Below, one piece after another: positions 23,333-35,476 of a DNA stretch of 64,000 nucleotides. This DNA is from Coniferiporia sulphurascens (taxonomy: Eukaryota > Basidiomycota > Agaricomycetes > Hymenochaetales > Hymenochaetaceae). The stretch lies in NCBI GenBank assembly GCA_002794785.1, contig NBBA01000007.1, positions 682,001 through 746,000 on the forward strand, read 5' to 3'. Numbering within the stretch: the stretch's first letter is position 1; every line of letters begins with the position of its first letter. The notes beneath the pieces are model-generated. The model made no database searches. It was not told where the DNA came from and saw only the letters and a list, made by a program, of their open reading frames with translations. Made by a program: the position numbers and the translations under genes.

Positions 23333-24420
23333 TTACTCGGTGGCAAGCTCCAGCTTTATTTTGGCGATGGCCTCCGCGGGGTTGAGACCCTTCGGGCACG
23401 TGCGCGCGCAGTTGAAGATCGTGTGGCAGCGGTACATGCTCATGTCGTTCTGCAATTTCTCACCGCGCTGCTGCTTGTACGCATCCTATATATAGTCAAA
23501 CGTATCCAGTCAGTATAGATATCAACCCAGTATGGTGACGCGAACGCACTCGGGAGTCCGCCATCCATCTGTACGCTTGCATGAGCGTTGCGGGGCCGAG
23601 GTACTCGTCCTGGTTCCACCAGTAGCTCGGGCAACTCGTAGAACAGCAAGCACACAGGATACATTCGTACATGCCGTCGAGCTTCTTACGGTCCTCCGGG
23701 CTCTGGAGGAACTCGCCCTGAGCAGGCGGGTTATCATTCTTCAGCCATGGTTCAATAGACTTGTACTGTTTATAGAACTGCGTAAGGTCCGGTACGAGGT
23801 CCTTCACGATGTACACTGGATACGCATAGTGAGCACATGAGGGAATATGGACATAAAAGATAGAGATAGAGTGCATACTGTGAGGAAGGGGGTAAATCTT
23901 AGAGTCTTTGGTAGGGGTCCTGTCGATGCGGCACAGGCACGCGAGCGTGTTCTGTCCGTTGATGTTCATGGCGCACGAGCCACAAATGCCCTCTCGACAT
24001 GAACGGCGGAAAGTCAACGTCGGGTCAACTTCATTCTTAATTTTGATAAGTGCGTCCAACACCTGCAACGAACGAAAGTAAGACATCAACGGCTGCCCAT
24101 GGCAATTGAGCGGACTGAATGACGCACCATAGGCCCGCACTGGTTGAGGTCGATGGTGTACGACTGCAGCGTGGGCTTCTTCGAGGGCTCATCGGGGTTC
24201 TGTATGACAACAACGACATTAATGTCGTATTCGATACAAGGCCGATATATGGACATACCCAGCGGTATATCTTGAACTCCTTGTTCAGCACGGGCTTCTG
24301 CACGGGCTCCGCCTGCCAGCGCGTGGCAGACGACGCGAACGCGCGCGCCGGCGCAGTGCGTGCAGCACGGGTGATTTGGGTAGCGTTGAGCAACGAAGAA
24401 CGAGCTAGCGGCAACGACAT
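23333..24420 (-). CDS. SDH2: Succinate dehydrogenase iron-sulfur subunit (complex II)
   Basis: Five exons: 24420-24259, 24199-24128, 24062-23879, 23815-23550 and 23485-23333, giving 278 aa. It carries electrons from FAD of the flavoprotein subunit to ubiquinone at the inner mitochondrial membrane. The N-terminus (about 30 residues, rich in Arg, Ala and Ser, no acidic residues) is a mitochondrial presequence. 2Fe-2S ligands: CREGICGSC and a downstream Cys in NTLACLC. 4Fe-4S and 3Fe-4S ligands: [16 protein letters not shown] and [17 protein letters not shown]. The His of CHTIFNC, which contacts the quinone site and is altered in carboxin-resistant fungi, is present, the wild-type state. Fully intact. 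Confidence 0.96.
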
Positions 24421-25278
24421 TGTCGGCGGCGGCGGAGAGCGACAGTGAGGTGGACGACGACGGTAATAGAGGCGGATATGATTTCAGTGTCGGGCGAACC
24501 CGGGGTGTGTCTCTTTCCAACCGGCACAAACCGTAGCCGGCCAATCAGAAGCACTTGATTTACTGTGTGAACTAATTTCTGTACTCGTATAGTATGCTCG
24601 TAATCAGACCGGAACCATTCGACAGCCTCTTGCTTATTCTTTTCTACCTGCGACTTCGAAACGACTTTCAAGCATTCAAGACGACTGGGTAACCTTGAAA
24701 CTATCAGCCACTCGCCCGAATCGCGAACTATTGCCGCTGGTTTATTATGCCGGCTATACTTAGCCCGCCCATTACGAAGCTGCGGCGGTCGGCGAGCCGA
24801 TTTCTCAGAATCCACATAGATAACCAGACGATTACCAAAAGTCAAGCTTGCGCATGGCGAACTCATCTTGTGCAATTGTACACCTCACTGTAGGCATGTG
24901 GCGTTTCCATCCGTATATCGTCCAAGTCCGCCCGCTGTTGGGATTCAGGAATATGCAACTAGAGGGTTGAGCTCATAAACTATTCTGGAACCGAGGCTCC
25001 TTTCCGGGATGGGACTACAGCGAAGAACGACAGGGAGTGCTTATATCCCGCTCATGGAGTGAGATCCCGTTGTGTCTGGATTTTGACTCATCACTGCTAT
25101 GAGTTGTTGCTCCGACCTTTGTCGTAATGGCGATGGAGACGTAACTTGTTGACCAACCTCTTCGACCGAAACCCGAGGATGGTAAACGGGGCGATGTTGG
25201 GCTTGGAAGGAGTCATGGATCGGGTCGAAGGTGATAAGTGGTTGATGTCCCGGCATGGGCTTGCGGAGGCGAAATGTG

Positions 25279-25467
25279 TCAGACCTGCGGGTTCTCGAAG
25301 TCCTCTGGTTGGGTCGGTGCCCTTGCCCCATAAACGAGCGACCTTTATGCGACAAACTCACTCTGACTGCGCGGACCGAAAGAACTTGGCCGACTTGGAG
25401 GCTCGGACACGTGTTTCACGGTCATTGACCTGGATTTTTTTTCTTTATTTACGGGCGCCGGCGCCAT
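25279..25467 (-). CDS. Possible 43-aa hypothetical protein
   Basis: ATG at 25467 opens a hydrophilic frame (MAPAPVNKEKKSRSMTVKHV and on, rich in Pro, Ser, Lys and Arg) ending at a GTGAGT donor (exon 25467-25362). A CCAG acceptor then gives exon 25304-25279 and a TGA stop; phases agree and the intron would be 57 nt, normal for this genome. No family recognised. It may be chance. Confidence 0.22.
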
Positions 25468-26001
25468 GGAATTACGAGGCACAAAGAAGGATGATTGCAA
25501 TGAGTCGTAGCTGGTCCGGAAAATCAATTGGTGTGCTGGGCAACCCGTGGCGCCGCATAAAGCAGTCCTTGAGTCTACAATTATCAGCCTAAGGAGGCCT
25601 AGCATGATTCAGCTGTGTGCGAGCCGCTGCTAAGGTGGTAATCATTATACAGCAATTGCAATACAGTACTAAGCAGAATAACGTACCCGGGGTCGTGGCT
25701 TTGCGAGTATCCCTGGGAGTTTTGCATTTACCTCGGGCACGTTAGTTGTGTCTCTTCATCGGCAAGCGGTATGAATGCTGTCGCAATGAAGTATTATAAC
25801 AAATGACTCTCGCCCGCCGCCCCGATCAGTAATAATCGCTTTGCAACGCTTTAGTCAGCGCGTCGTGTCGATCGCAGCGATCGGCGTCCGGACACGCACC
25901 CACTTTAGTCTCCCACTATCTGTCCGAACACCGACTTTGTCAGTCGGGCGCAAGAGAGCACGCCATCGGGCACACATCCGTGTGACAGAGAACGCAGATG
26001 C

Positions 26002-26008
26002 TATAAAG
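26002..26008 (+). promoter_or_regulatory. Candidate TATA box
   Basis: TATAAAG lies 103 bp upstream of the Old Yellow Enzyme ATG (26111), a usual distance for a fungal TATA element. Match by motif and position only. Confidence 0.4.
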
Positions 26009-26110
26009 AGGAGGAGATATCGATTTGGTAGAGCCAGTGTAAACAATTCCCCCGTGTTCAATCTCGTCTTATCTACTTAGTCGAAAGGCTTGCAGCTTGT
26101 TTTGCATACA

Positions 26111-27476
26111 ATGGCTCAGGCATCCCATAAAGCATCCGCCACACTGAACCTACTCTTCACACCTCTCAGGATAGGAGATATCACGGTGCAGCACCGTGTT
26201 GTAATGGCACCCCTCACGCGTTTCCGTGCCGATGATGCGCATGTACCCACGGACATGATGGTCGAGTACTACGCGCAGCGTGCAGCCGTCCCCGGAACGC
26301 TGCTCATAACAGAGGGCACGTTCATCTCCCAGAGAGCGGGCGGGTTTGATAATGTGCCTGGGATCTGGAACGACGAGCAGGTAGCAGCATGGAAGAAGGT
26401 GCGTCGAGGTCTTCCCATTCTACTTCTATATTTGTCAGGGCTTACAGATATTCGTATTCTTAGGTAACAGACGCTGTCCACGCGCGCGGTTCATTCATCT
26501 TCCTCCAGCTTTGGGCCCTCGGACGAGCTGCAACGCCTTCCGTGCTCGCCAAGGAGGCCGAAGCGGCCGGCCTCCCTTCGGACGCGCTCCCATTCGTGTC
26601 CGCATCTGCCGTCGCACCTGATAAGTATCACGGCCACAACATCTTCCCGCGCCCACTCTCCGTGGATGAAATCGACGAGTACGTAAGTCTGTACGCGCAG
26701 GCAGCGAAGAACGCGGTGCATGGCGCTGGATTTGACGGTGTCGAAATCCATAATGCAAACGGTTATATCCTCGACCAGTTCCTGCAAGATGTGTGGGTAT
26801 CCCTTTTCTCTCCTTCCTACTATCATCTTCGTTGGACCAAGTCTGACCACTTGTTGATTCCAGGATAAACAAGCGCACAGACGCATACGGCGGCTCGGTC
26901 GAGGCACGTGCCAAGTTCCCGTTGCGCGTTCTCGAGGCGGTAGCGAATACAGTTGGGCCAGGGCGCACAGGTGTACGAATCTCGCCATGGAACCCTTTCC
27001 AGGGTATGCGCATGGCGGATCCCATTCCGACATTCTCTCACTTTGTCCGCGAGGCCCGACGGGACCATCCTCGCCTCGCGTATTTGCACATGGTCGAAGG
27101 CGAGTCAGAAGGGGAATCAAACGACTTTGCACGTGAGATCTGGAAGAGCGGCGCGGAAGAAGGCTCGGCGTTCCTGAGCGCAAGGGGATACAAACGTGAG
27201 AATGCGCTCAGGGACGCTCAGGAGAGGGGCGATGTCGTCGTGTTCGGAAAATTATTCATTTCAAACGTACGTCTTAGACATCTGTTTGTCTACACATGGT
27301 TCTTTGCATGTACTGATAACCTTCCGTTCCAGCCTGACCTACCACGCCGTCTCAAGGAGGACCTCCCGCTGACCCCATATGACAGCTCCACATTCTACAC
27401 GAGTAAAAGTCCGAAGGGGTACATTGACTACCCATTCGCTACAGAATTAACCATACCAGAGAAAAGTGTGTTGTAG
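26111..27476 (+). CDS. Old Yellow Enzyme family NADH:flavin oxidoreductase
   Basis: Four exons: 26111-26398, 26464-26792, 26864-27266 and 27333-27476, giving 387 aa. FMN-dependent TIM barrel that reduces activated C=C bonds with NAD(P)H. Motifs: LFTPLRIGDI and VVMAPLTRFRA at the start, FLQLWALGRAA, and the active site EIHNANGYILDQF, in which His192, Asn195 and Tyr197 correspond to the substrate-binding His/Asn pair and proton-donating Tyr of yeast OYE1. NKRTDAYGGSVEARAKFPL and the late VFGKLFISN (phosphate-binding region of FMN) follow. The C-terminus PKGYIDYPF is typical. Physiological substrate unknown. A short TATA-containing promoter is in front. Intact. Confidence 0.93.
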
Positions 27477-30400
27477 GCCGGGTTTCAACACCTGTAGAAG
27501 TGCCACATAATTACATTGGTAGATTAAATCTGGGGCCAGTTGTATCTATGTTTTTTTGCTTTATCCTTGGCTTGTGGTGCAAATGATTAACAAATATAGA
27601 ATAAGAAATGGGTCCATTATTGCTTATTAGAAAGTCCCATAATGGTTGAGCGAACCGAAAATACTGCACGCAGGAAGTTAGGATGAATCTACTTTCGCTC
27701 CGCCGTGGTGATACGGTCTTTTCCACCAAGCCTCGAGATCCTTCTGAGTAATACCCCAGGACGGCGGACCGGTCACGTCGTTGAGGCCGTTCACTAGGCA
27801 AGTCTAGGGATGGATTGTATTATTTTCGGAGAAATGAAAGGGAAAAGGGGCTTTGAACTTGAAGGCGCCTCTGAAATTTATGTGTAGCAGCTTAAAAGGG
27901 CCTTGTTATTTTGACAAGTACTGTAGTCTACTACTGTACATGTAGCCCGTGATCCGCACGTCGCGTCGATCTGCCGATCCCCCGTCTGCGCAGCCACACC
28001 AGGCCTTTGTCACCGGCTCGCATGTACCCACTAATACGATGGTCGCGAGTGCTCATAGCTCTACGGGTTGGGAAGTTTAGGACACTCCATGTACTAATTA
28101 ACCAGGCATGCTAGATTAAAGTCTTCATCCTGTTCACTTAATACTGTCCTTATAATCCTCATAAACTCCTCGTCCTCATAAGAAAAAAAACATCATATGT
28201 ATTCACAGCAGGTCTCGCACAACGAGGATACGTCCGTGAAATGTACTTTAAGGTTAACTCAGAATCCACGAGAGCAACGGCGGGGGAGGAATTATAAAAA
28301 AGAGAGGAAGGAAAGAACTTAAAAGGAGAAAGTAACTCCAACGGTAAGGGGGGAGGAGGTCTAGGTACCCCCTCCCCCAAAACAGCACTATCAAGGGCTG
28401 AATAAAATGAGTGTCACAAAAGAAACCACATAATGGGAAACTGACCATTGTCAGTCACCCGTACACTAAGGGGGCGTCCCACCCACTCGCCCCCTGCCGG
28501 TCCAGGTGCATTGCACCTGCAGTAATTATCTTTTACCGGCTCCCGGTCATTATTTATACAGCGACTATGACCTATCAAGAGGGTAAGAAACAGGGTACAT
28601 ATTTATTGGCTCGGAGATGACGTACCATTGCGCTGCCCGCATATATTTTGGAATCGTGCCAGACAATATGGGTCGAGGGGCCAGGATCTGAACCGTCAAT
28701 TCTGAATCTTGATGATACTGTATCTCATGTGTAGGAACGAATGGCCACGAGAGAATGTCAGTTAGTCCATCATTAGGCTGAAGTCAGCCACTTATGCGAC
28801 TTTGGAAAGGTTACCCTCCTGAATTACGGAGCCTCAAAAGTAATTATCAGGTATTTATACTGTATAGCCACTCTTCAACAAATCCATTGGAGTAATATCT
28901 CGCATACTGCGGCTGGAATTCGCATTTCTGGCGTTTGAGACGGAGGTTTTGCGAGTGGATTCTGAGTCTTGCTTTGAGTTCAATTTGCTGCGCGTTCCGA
29001 GATGCTGTCCGGATGTATTGGTCTGTTGATACAGTGACTGTCAGTGAACTACAAATAGACGGTAATAGGGTAATCTCACATAACCTCGAGCCGGCACGAT
29101 CACCGCCACCGAGCCATGAGGAGCCTTCTGGATATTGGTCGAGCTAGCGCTCAGGTGGTGGCGGAGTGTACGCCAGTTGCGGGTCGAGGCCGCTCACGAA
29201 GTGGGTCTGGAGACGTAGTACCAGTGTCAGCCGCGCACAGCGATGAAAGGAGGATGGATAGATAGCACATACCGTGGCCTCGCCTGGCATACAGTACCAG
29301 CACGTACTCGACCGCAGAGACGCCGACCAGATCACGAAGCAGTCTCACACCGATGAGGTGTTGCGGTCGAGTCATCGCAAAGGATGGAGTGCGGGATGGT
29401 GGAAGGAGGGAGAGAAGTCTCTGGTCTCTCGAGAGCTTTGGAGATGATTATATAGCCGTCTGGATACTGGGCTGACACGTTATTGTTTTTTGTTTGTTTA
29501 TTGGAGGCTGACACCGTTTGCTGAAGCATTGCGTCACACTAGTCGGAGAGGACATGGCACAGACTCTGTGAGGACTCTGGCCGGGAGACTGAAAATAGGC
29601 TTCGGGGATCAACTTGGTGTAGACAGCTTCGGTGCGTCTGATGCATATATGTATTGTAACTAGCGATAAGAAGCGTGTTGTCAATTGATAGAAGAGCGCA
29701 CACTACGGATAATTGCGTACATGAACGAGGAACGCCAGGTACTAAGGGTGGCGAAGGGATGCGGGGTCTGTACACTATAATGCTGGATTAGCGGGCGATG
29801 ATCGGGGAACTGCGAGCGAGGAGCAGGCGCTCGAGCGGTGGTAGGCGGGTGCGAGAGCAGGCGATGGGTGGGAGTCTGGAAAGGTCTTCACTTAGCGATG
29901 AAGTCCTAAGTGGAAAAAAAGACTTATAGAGGACATAGGCCTTGCTGGGTGACTATCGCATGGCGTGCTGGGGCTGACGGATGGGTCGGCGGCGATTCAA
30001 GAGTAACGGACGGGCGATGAGGGGCGCTGGTGCCTGAGGGAGTCGTTAATCGAGGGTATAATAAGAGGAGAGGAAGAGACTTATGGGGGTCACGGGCCCC
30101 CTGTGCTGGGCGCTGGTCCTGATTGACGGCGGGTGGGCGAGCTGATAGGTGGACGACGGTGTACCTGAAACAACGTTAAGGGTGACAGAGATGAGAATGG
30201 GGGAAGTATTAAACGTGGGAAAGGTCGAATTAAGGGGGTTACGAAGAGGGAGGGATACAAAACAAACGGAATAGGAAAGGGGAGAAGATAATTCCGAGGT
30301 GCTTCAATGCGCCCAGTCCCAGTTCCCCGCGCCATCGAGACAACAGGATATCCGAGTGCCTTCGACTATCCTGCCGTCCACGGTATAGCGAAGGTCACAC

Positions 30401-30838
30401 GGGCTGGGCGCAAGTGCTCCGACGAGGATGCAGTGGCGAGCGGCGCACAGAGGAGCCGAGTGCCTTCGGCCCCCCTGGCGAACGCACCCGCTGCCGCCAG
30501 TCGGAAGAAGCACCTCGAATCGAAAGAAATGGGAAAACGGGGGAGGAATTGGAATGGGGGAAATGGATGTGGAAATTAGGCAAATAGGGGCAAGAGACAG
30601 AAGACGGGAGATGGGGGAAAGGAGAGTCTTTTCTTTTCTTTTTCCTTTTAAAGTCACATAAGCGGCGAGTAGAGGAGGCGCGTGCCTTCACCTCTTCTGC
30701 TCGTCGCTCAATGATCGAATGGGGAAAACATGCACTTTATGAAGATGGGGATAGGAAGGGGTCATGGGAACAAACGGGAGAAAGGAAAGTCAAGTCATGC
30801 GAAATCATGAACCAAAAATATATATATAAAAGAAAGGA
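27477..30838. other. Gene-poor region
   Basis: About 3.4 kb with no gene I can name. A 15-bp near-perfect palindrome (AGGTGCATTGCACCT) lies near 28504. Two minus-strand stretches look slightly protein-like but are unassigned: 29375 downward (MTRPQHLIGVRLLRDLVGVS, ending at a GTATGT donor) and about 30304-30440 (SPCDLRYTVDGRIVEGTR). They could be remnants or exons of a short gene. The stretch 30160-30660 alternates purine-rich and pyrimidine-rich tracts. Confidence 0.35.
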
Positions 30839-32623
30839 TCAAAGAAACGGAACGGAAGCACGGAAGAAACGGAGCACGACATCCACCGCTCCTCGTCCCA
30901 CCACATCCATCGCACCACCATCGTCCCCGACGTTGCACGGTCTTCGTTCCTCGTCTTTCAAGTCGGTGGCGTCTGACATCCCCGACTGTCCCCGGATCGG
31001 TGTGACGGGCCCGGTAGTCGGCGAGAGCGTGCTTCCAGAGACGTACAATCCAGGCAGGCCAGGTGTGTCGTTCTCTGCGTCGAACGCAGTCGATCCTAGA
31101 CCAGACGAACTGTCATAGTTAGCAACGAACAAACCTCGAACCCCGTGGCAACCCGACGTCCTGAGTAGTAACTCGTCGACGGCCGAAATCGAGTAATCGG
31201 AGGCTGGAAGAACCTGATTGTCGAAGCCTCGTCCACGATCCGCGTTCCCTCGGTTGATCGGAATGTCGATGGCGGCAGTTCGCTTCTCTACAGGAACTTG
31301 CACGATGCATACGGGAGCAGTGGGCTGGACCTCAACGACCAACGGCTCGACGACTCGGGGCACGACATCGCGAACGACGCCGGTCCCCGAGCGTCGTATG
31401 CACGCCCGGTCGATGCGATCCAGAGCCGTCCGCTCGACGCCCGTCCTTTCTTGCTTCGGTTGCTGAGTGCCCGGTCGCCTAACGTTCGGCTTTCGCTGTC
31501 GCATTACGAACTTGTCGTCGCGAGGCGAATAAGCCTGTCTCCTGCGCAAAGCATATTTGTCAATAAGGACATCCTTCCCGATTACCTTGCTATCGTCAAT
31601 AGCACCGATCGGAGGCGCCCACTCTGCCGCAACCATATAATCGCGCATCTCGATATGTGTCCAGTCGATAAGGGAAAAATGCGGCTGGCACTTCGCTCCC
31701 GCAGCATTCAATCGCTCGCAAGGATTGACCGAGAGTAACTGAATCATGAGGTTGTAAGTATCCCAGTCGACTGAGTACATTGGGACTTGAATGTCGTAAT
31801 TCCTTATCGCATCCATGAGCTGACTCGCGTCCCTCTGTGGAAAGGGAAGAAATCCGAACGTCATCTCGTGCAGCATACATCCCAGCGAATACATATCGGC
31901 TTGGTAAGAGTAGTACTCGCCAAACAGCACCTCCGGAGCCATGTATCCCAGCGTGCCGCACTTGCTGATCGAGAACCGAACAGGCTCAATATAGTACGCG
32001 CCGCCCTTGATCACGCTCACCGAGCAGAATCTGCGCGAAAGACCGAAATCAGTAAGCACTACATTCCCAACAGCATCAATCAGAATGTTCTCAGGCTTAA
32101 TGTCTCGGTGCATCACGCCATGTCGGTGCATATGCTCGATGATCGCGACGCATTGAGCCATGACGAACTTTACACGTTCCGGAGAGAGCTTGCCACCGTT
32201 CCTATTCATCTCGCCTCTGAGCGTCCCGCCGGGGATGTATTCGGAGACCAGATAAAAATTGTGGGAGTCGGAGAACGACTCGATTAGGTGAGGGAAGAAA
32301 CCGAATCTGTCATGCATAGTAAAGTAAGCCATAAATTCCTGCTCATCATAGAGAAGATTGGTTGAGAAGGTTCTTTCCAGACCCAAACGCTTGACGACCT
32401 TGACGGCGACGAGAGTGCGTTCGCCTCCAAGGGATGTCTCGGCGAGGTAGACTGTACCGAAACCTCCTTGACCAAGCTTCCTCTTGAAAGTATAGTCGCC
32501 GAGTCGACCGTTGAGAACGTGGCGGGTGGGTGTCCCCGTTGACGTCTTCGGCTGGCCGTGGCTGGTGAGGGCCGTAGCGAACACGTTTGTGGCAGGAAGA
32601 AAGTTATGATTAGGACGGAACAT
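30839..32623 (-). CDS. Serine/threonine protein kinase
   Basis: A single open frame of 594 aa. Kinase landmarks: glycine loop GQGGFGTV (51-58), Lys75 in VAVK, HRDIKPEN (172-179), DFG (192-194), and CGTLGYMAPE (222-231). The order and HRDIKPEN/APE forms fit an active Ser/Thr kinase. After about residue 320 the sequence is basic and disordered with no named domain. Residues 202-221 interrupt the activation segment and are exactly 60 nt (32020-31961) bounded by GTGAGC and AAG, so they may be an in-frame intron (see findings); without them the segment reads RRFCSCGTLGYMAPE. Subfamily not certain; such kinases are expanded in Agaricomycetes. Divergent from the hydrophilic-protein gene. The ATG at 32623 is the first in frame. 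Confidence 0.85.
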   Translation of the reverse strand: MFRPNHNFLPATNVFATALTSHGQPKTSTGTPTRHVLNGRLGDYTFKRKLGQGGFGTVYLAETSLGGERTLVAVKVVKRLGLERTFSTNLLYDEQEFMAYFTMHDRFGFFPHLIESFSDSHNFYLVSEYIPGGTLRGEMNRNGGKLSPERVKFVMAQCVAIIEHMHRHGVMHRDIKPENILIDAVGNVVLTDFGLSRRFCSVSVIKGGAYYIEPVRFSISKCGTLGYMAPEVLFGEYYSYQADMYSLGCMLHEMTFGFLPFPQRDASQLMDAIRNYDIQVPMYSVDWDTYNLMIQLLSVNPCERLNAAGAKCQPHFSLIDWTHIEMRDYMVAAEWAPPIGAIDDSKVIGKDVLIDKYALRRRQAYSPRDDKFVMRQRKPNVRRPGTQQPKQERTGVERTALDRIDRACIRRSGTGVVRDVVPRVVEPLVVEVQPTAPVCIVQVPVEKRTAAIDIPINRGNADRGRGFDNQVLPASDYSISAVDELLLRTSGCHGVRGLFVANYDSSSGLGSTAFDAENDTPGLPGLYVSGSTLSPTTGPVTPIRGQSGMSDATDLKDEERRPCNVGDDGGAMDVVGRGAVDVVLRFFRASVPFL

Positions 32624-33786
32624 GGTTTTTAGCTCAGAGAATCAAGTTCAGCAGAGTAGGATCTAATACGCAGTGGTAGTAGATTGGGGGAAAGAAAGTT
32701 AGGACCCCCGAGGTGTCTTATATCCATCACGACTGGAGCACAGCAGGGCTGCAGGTCTTTGATCATTTGAGGTTTGGAACGAGACCATGAGTGTTGCGGT
32801 AGGGGCTGGCAGAATGCGGATTCCGAGTCTGACTGGAGCAAGCTGAGCCCAGGTCTTGGGGATACTTCTCTGAGTAGCGGTTAAGTGATGTCTTAGTCTA
32901 TAAATCGGTGTAGATGCACAAAATATGGCCTCTGCGCGTCGCACGACTCGCACCAGATGATCGTTGCCGGACACAAACAAGTCGTCGCTAAAAACATGAA
33001 CTTGAAAGACGCGTCCACTGAACACGTGACGGTGCTTATCTACTCAACCCATAAATGGGTTTTTAGAAAAGTGTAAAAGACGGTGTTTTCCATATGAAGT
33101 AGTCGCGCCGGCATGACTCGGACCGTAAACCATATTTGAAGTATGGCAAAAACAAGCTCAATGAAAATGAGAGCAGATCTGTTGTGAGGATATCCGGATC
33201 ACTCAGGGATAGTCGCAAAATAGTTTTCCTTTTGTGTATTTAGCAATCAAAGTAGTTCCAGGGCTCAAAGGTTCTTGGGGACGGGGGGCGGGACTACATT
33301 GAGCCTGGGTTAATATTTCAAACATCCATTGATATTAATTGTGCTTCAACGTCTCCAAATGTTCATCCTATATCGACGCTGGTGTCAACCGTTCCAACTG
33401 AATACAATCTCGGGTGCCATGGCATGCCTACATGCCGCCGATTGCGTTGGAACTTGGAACTGTAGAAATTCGACGGTGGCTGTGGAGTGCACCACAACTA
33501 CCCGTTCGGCTCCACAAATGTCATTTATTATCGCGATTGTGCCAGAATCTATGAGACCCATTGACCTTTTGTATATGTATACCCGTCAATTTATGCCCGC
33601 CGAGCAGCCGAACGGGAGCACAAAGTAACGTTCGGCAGCTCCGGCATGGGGGCCACGCCAAAAATAGAAGCACCATCGACGTCTACGTCACCGTCATGGT
33701 GTCGATGCGTCATTACACCGAATGCCTTTATATACCCTGGGGAATTATCACTCAAAATACAATAATTGTCACGAGATTAACACACC
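32624..33786. promoter_or_regulatory. Divergent intergenic region kinase / hydrophilic protein
   Basis: About 1.16 kb between two divergent start codons. Short frames only (for example 33329-33628 plus). No repeat or RNA gene seen; it should hold both promoters. Confidence 0.45.
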
Positions 33787-35222
33787 ATGTCCACCTCAAC
33801 GCAAAGCTTACAATCCAACACTCCCCAGCCTTACGGCAAAGCCACGCCGCCTTCCCAATCGCATCCACAAGGCTTACAATCCAATACCCCCCAGCCGTAC
33901 GGCAAAGTGACTTCCCCCTCCCACTCGCATTCGCACATGCCCACCTCCGATCGTGTTCCAGCACTGATCCCGCCCAATGGCGACAGCGCGGATTTGAGCT
34001 CAACCTCGGTTTCTTCAACATCGCGCGTAAATGGCAGTGACGATACCAGTGCACAGTCAGATTCGGCGTCGCGTGCGTGGGGCTTTGAGTCCAGCGAGGG
34101 GGTGCCCACGACTGACAGCGCGTCAAACGTGGGCGTTCCCCCAAAGGGTGACGACTCGAATACGCAATCCCCGGGGGCGGACGGAGCATCGCGTTCGGGC
34201 TTCCTCGCAGCAAAGAGTGGTGGCGCGCGTCCTCAGTCGAACGTGGGAAGCCAGCATTCCAACGATGCTGAACGTCCTTCAGAAGGTCGGACACAGAGTC
34301 AAGCCAATGGTGGCCCCGGACAAAACGAACTGGGTGCGTCGAAGGCTGCGAAGGACGAGAAACGCAACGTTGAGCCTGCAGAGGAGGAAGGAGGTGCTGC
34401 ACGAGGAGAGGGCGAGGGTGCGGGAGGTGCACCAACAGAGCCTGAAGGTGGATACCCCGAACAACTGCACGCCGGAAGGCTGACTGGCGTAGGCCCTGAG
34501 TACGGCAAGCAAAACAAGGCGGTGAGCATCATTAGTCAATTGCGATAAGCCCGACAACTTGTTAATGCCATTACTTTGCAGACGATCTCCGAGCGTGTTC
34601 AAGGCGTGAAGGAGACAATCAAAGGTACATTGAAGCGTGACAAAGACCTCCAACATACCGGAAAGGAACGCATGACTGGTGAGCTCAAACGAAAAGAGCA
34701 CGATGAGGTCAGTCCTTCCCGTTTAAACATCAACTTTTGGATGACGGGATTTACGGTCTCGAATTGTGTAGGAAAATAATCCGACTCAAGACGAGGAGGA
34801 CAAGGATAAGGGCGAGGAGGGGAAGGGCGTTAAGAAAGAGAGCGGGAAAGGCGAGAAGAATAAGGACGAGACCAAGGCGGATGACGAGTCCAAGAAACTG
34901 GAGACCGATCAGCAAGGCGGCGAACATTTTGGTACAAAGACCATGACAGACGATGAAGCCGGTGCGCAACCTCGTTTACTTCATACTCTCTAACGAGCAT
35001 ACTCATTTCTCGTACCCACTGTTCAGGCACAACAAGCGCTCCACAAACGCATGCGACAGAAAAAGGTCGTGAAGAGCAGGCCGCAAGTGTTCGTCCTGAG
35101 GGAGCCCAGACGACACAAAAGGAGCTGAACGCTCGCTCGAACGCGGCTGATGGTATGTATCCTTTTCTTGCGAGAAATCAGAAGTTGCTAATGAATTTTT
35201 GCATGTAGCCGAGGCGTCGTAA
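33787..35222 (+). CDS. Hydrophilic, intrinsically disordered protein (basidiomycete family)
   Basis: Five exons: 33787-34521, 34582-34707, 34772-34961, 35027-35152 and 35209-35222, phases consistent, 396 aa. Composition is dominated by Ser, Gly, Glu, Lys, Gln and Asn, with no membrane segment or signal peptide. The N-terminus has a tandem repeat: LQSNTPQPYGKATPPSQSHP followed by LQSNTPQPYGKVTSPSHSHS. The central block GPEYGKQNKATISERVQGVK with KETIKGTLKRDKDLQHTGKE after it is amphipathic and resembles small hydrophilic stress or CsbD/LEA-like segments known in basidiomycetes; that link is by memory of pattern, not a search. A Lys/Glu-rich region (34772-34961) follows. The last exon encodes only AEAS. 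A LINE inserted 40 bp after the stop codon. Confidence 0.7.
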
Positions 35223-35261
35223 GTTTCGCAAGCCAATGTTGAGACGATCGTTGTAACAGAC

Positions 35262-35276
35262 TGTTGGATGAGCATT
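35262..35276. repeat. Target-site duplication of the LINE (3' side of the element)
   Basis: TGTTGGATGAGCATT, identical to 41729-41743 on the other side of the element. It lies next to a 24-nt T run (35275-35298), which is the poly(A) tail of the minus-strand element. Confidence 0.9.
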
Positions 35277-35476
35277 TTTTTTTTTTTTTTTTTTTTTTGA
35301 ATGCATTTCTATAGCGCGTCATGACTATCTAGTACAAAATACGCTCCAGGGGCCTTTAGGCCCCTGTATTTGTGGGAGATGGTAGTTGGTATAAATGGAA
35401 CAATAGTGACGGTAAGCCGTAGGCTGAGACGTGAACTAGCGGAAACGCCAGTAAATAGGGAAGAGTGGTATCTAAC

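Larger units (their letters stand above)
24421..26110. other. Intergenic region, mostly without recognisable genes
   Basis: About 1.7 kb between the SDH2 start and the Old Yellow Enzyme start. It contains the SDH2 promoter, a possible tiny minus-strand gene at 25279-25467 and overlapping unassigned frames (24405-24875 minus, 25146-25592 plus). Confidence 0.4.

Noticed and set aside
22969..23385. 138-aa plus-strand frame
   Set aside because: Antisense to the SDH2 last exon at its end and no similarity to any family.
24405..24875. 156-aa minus-strand frame upstream of SDH2
   Set aside because: Overlaps the SDH2 start region and lacks domain features.
31787..32287. 166-aa plus-strand frame
   Set aside because: Antisense shadow of the kinase catalytic domain.
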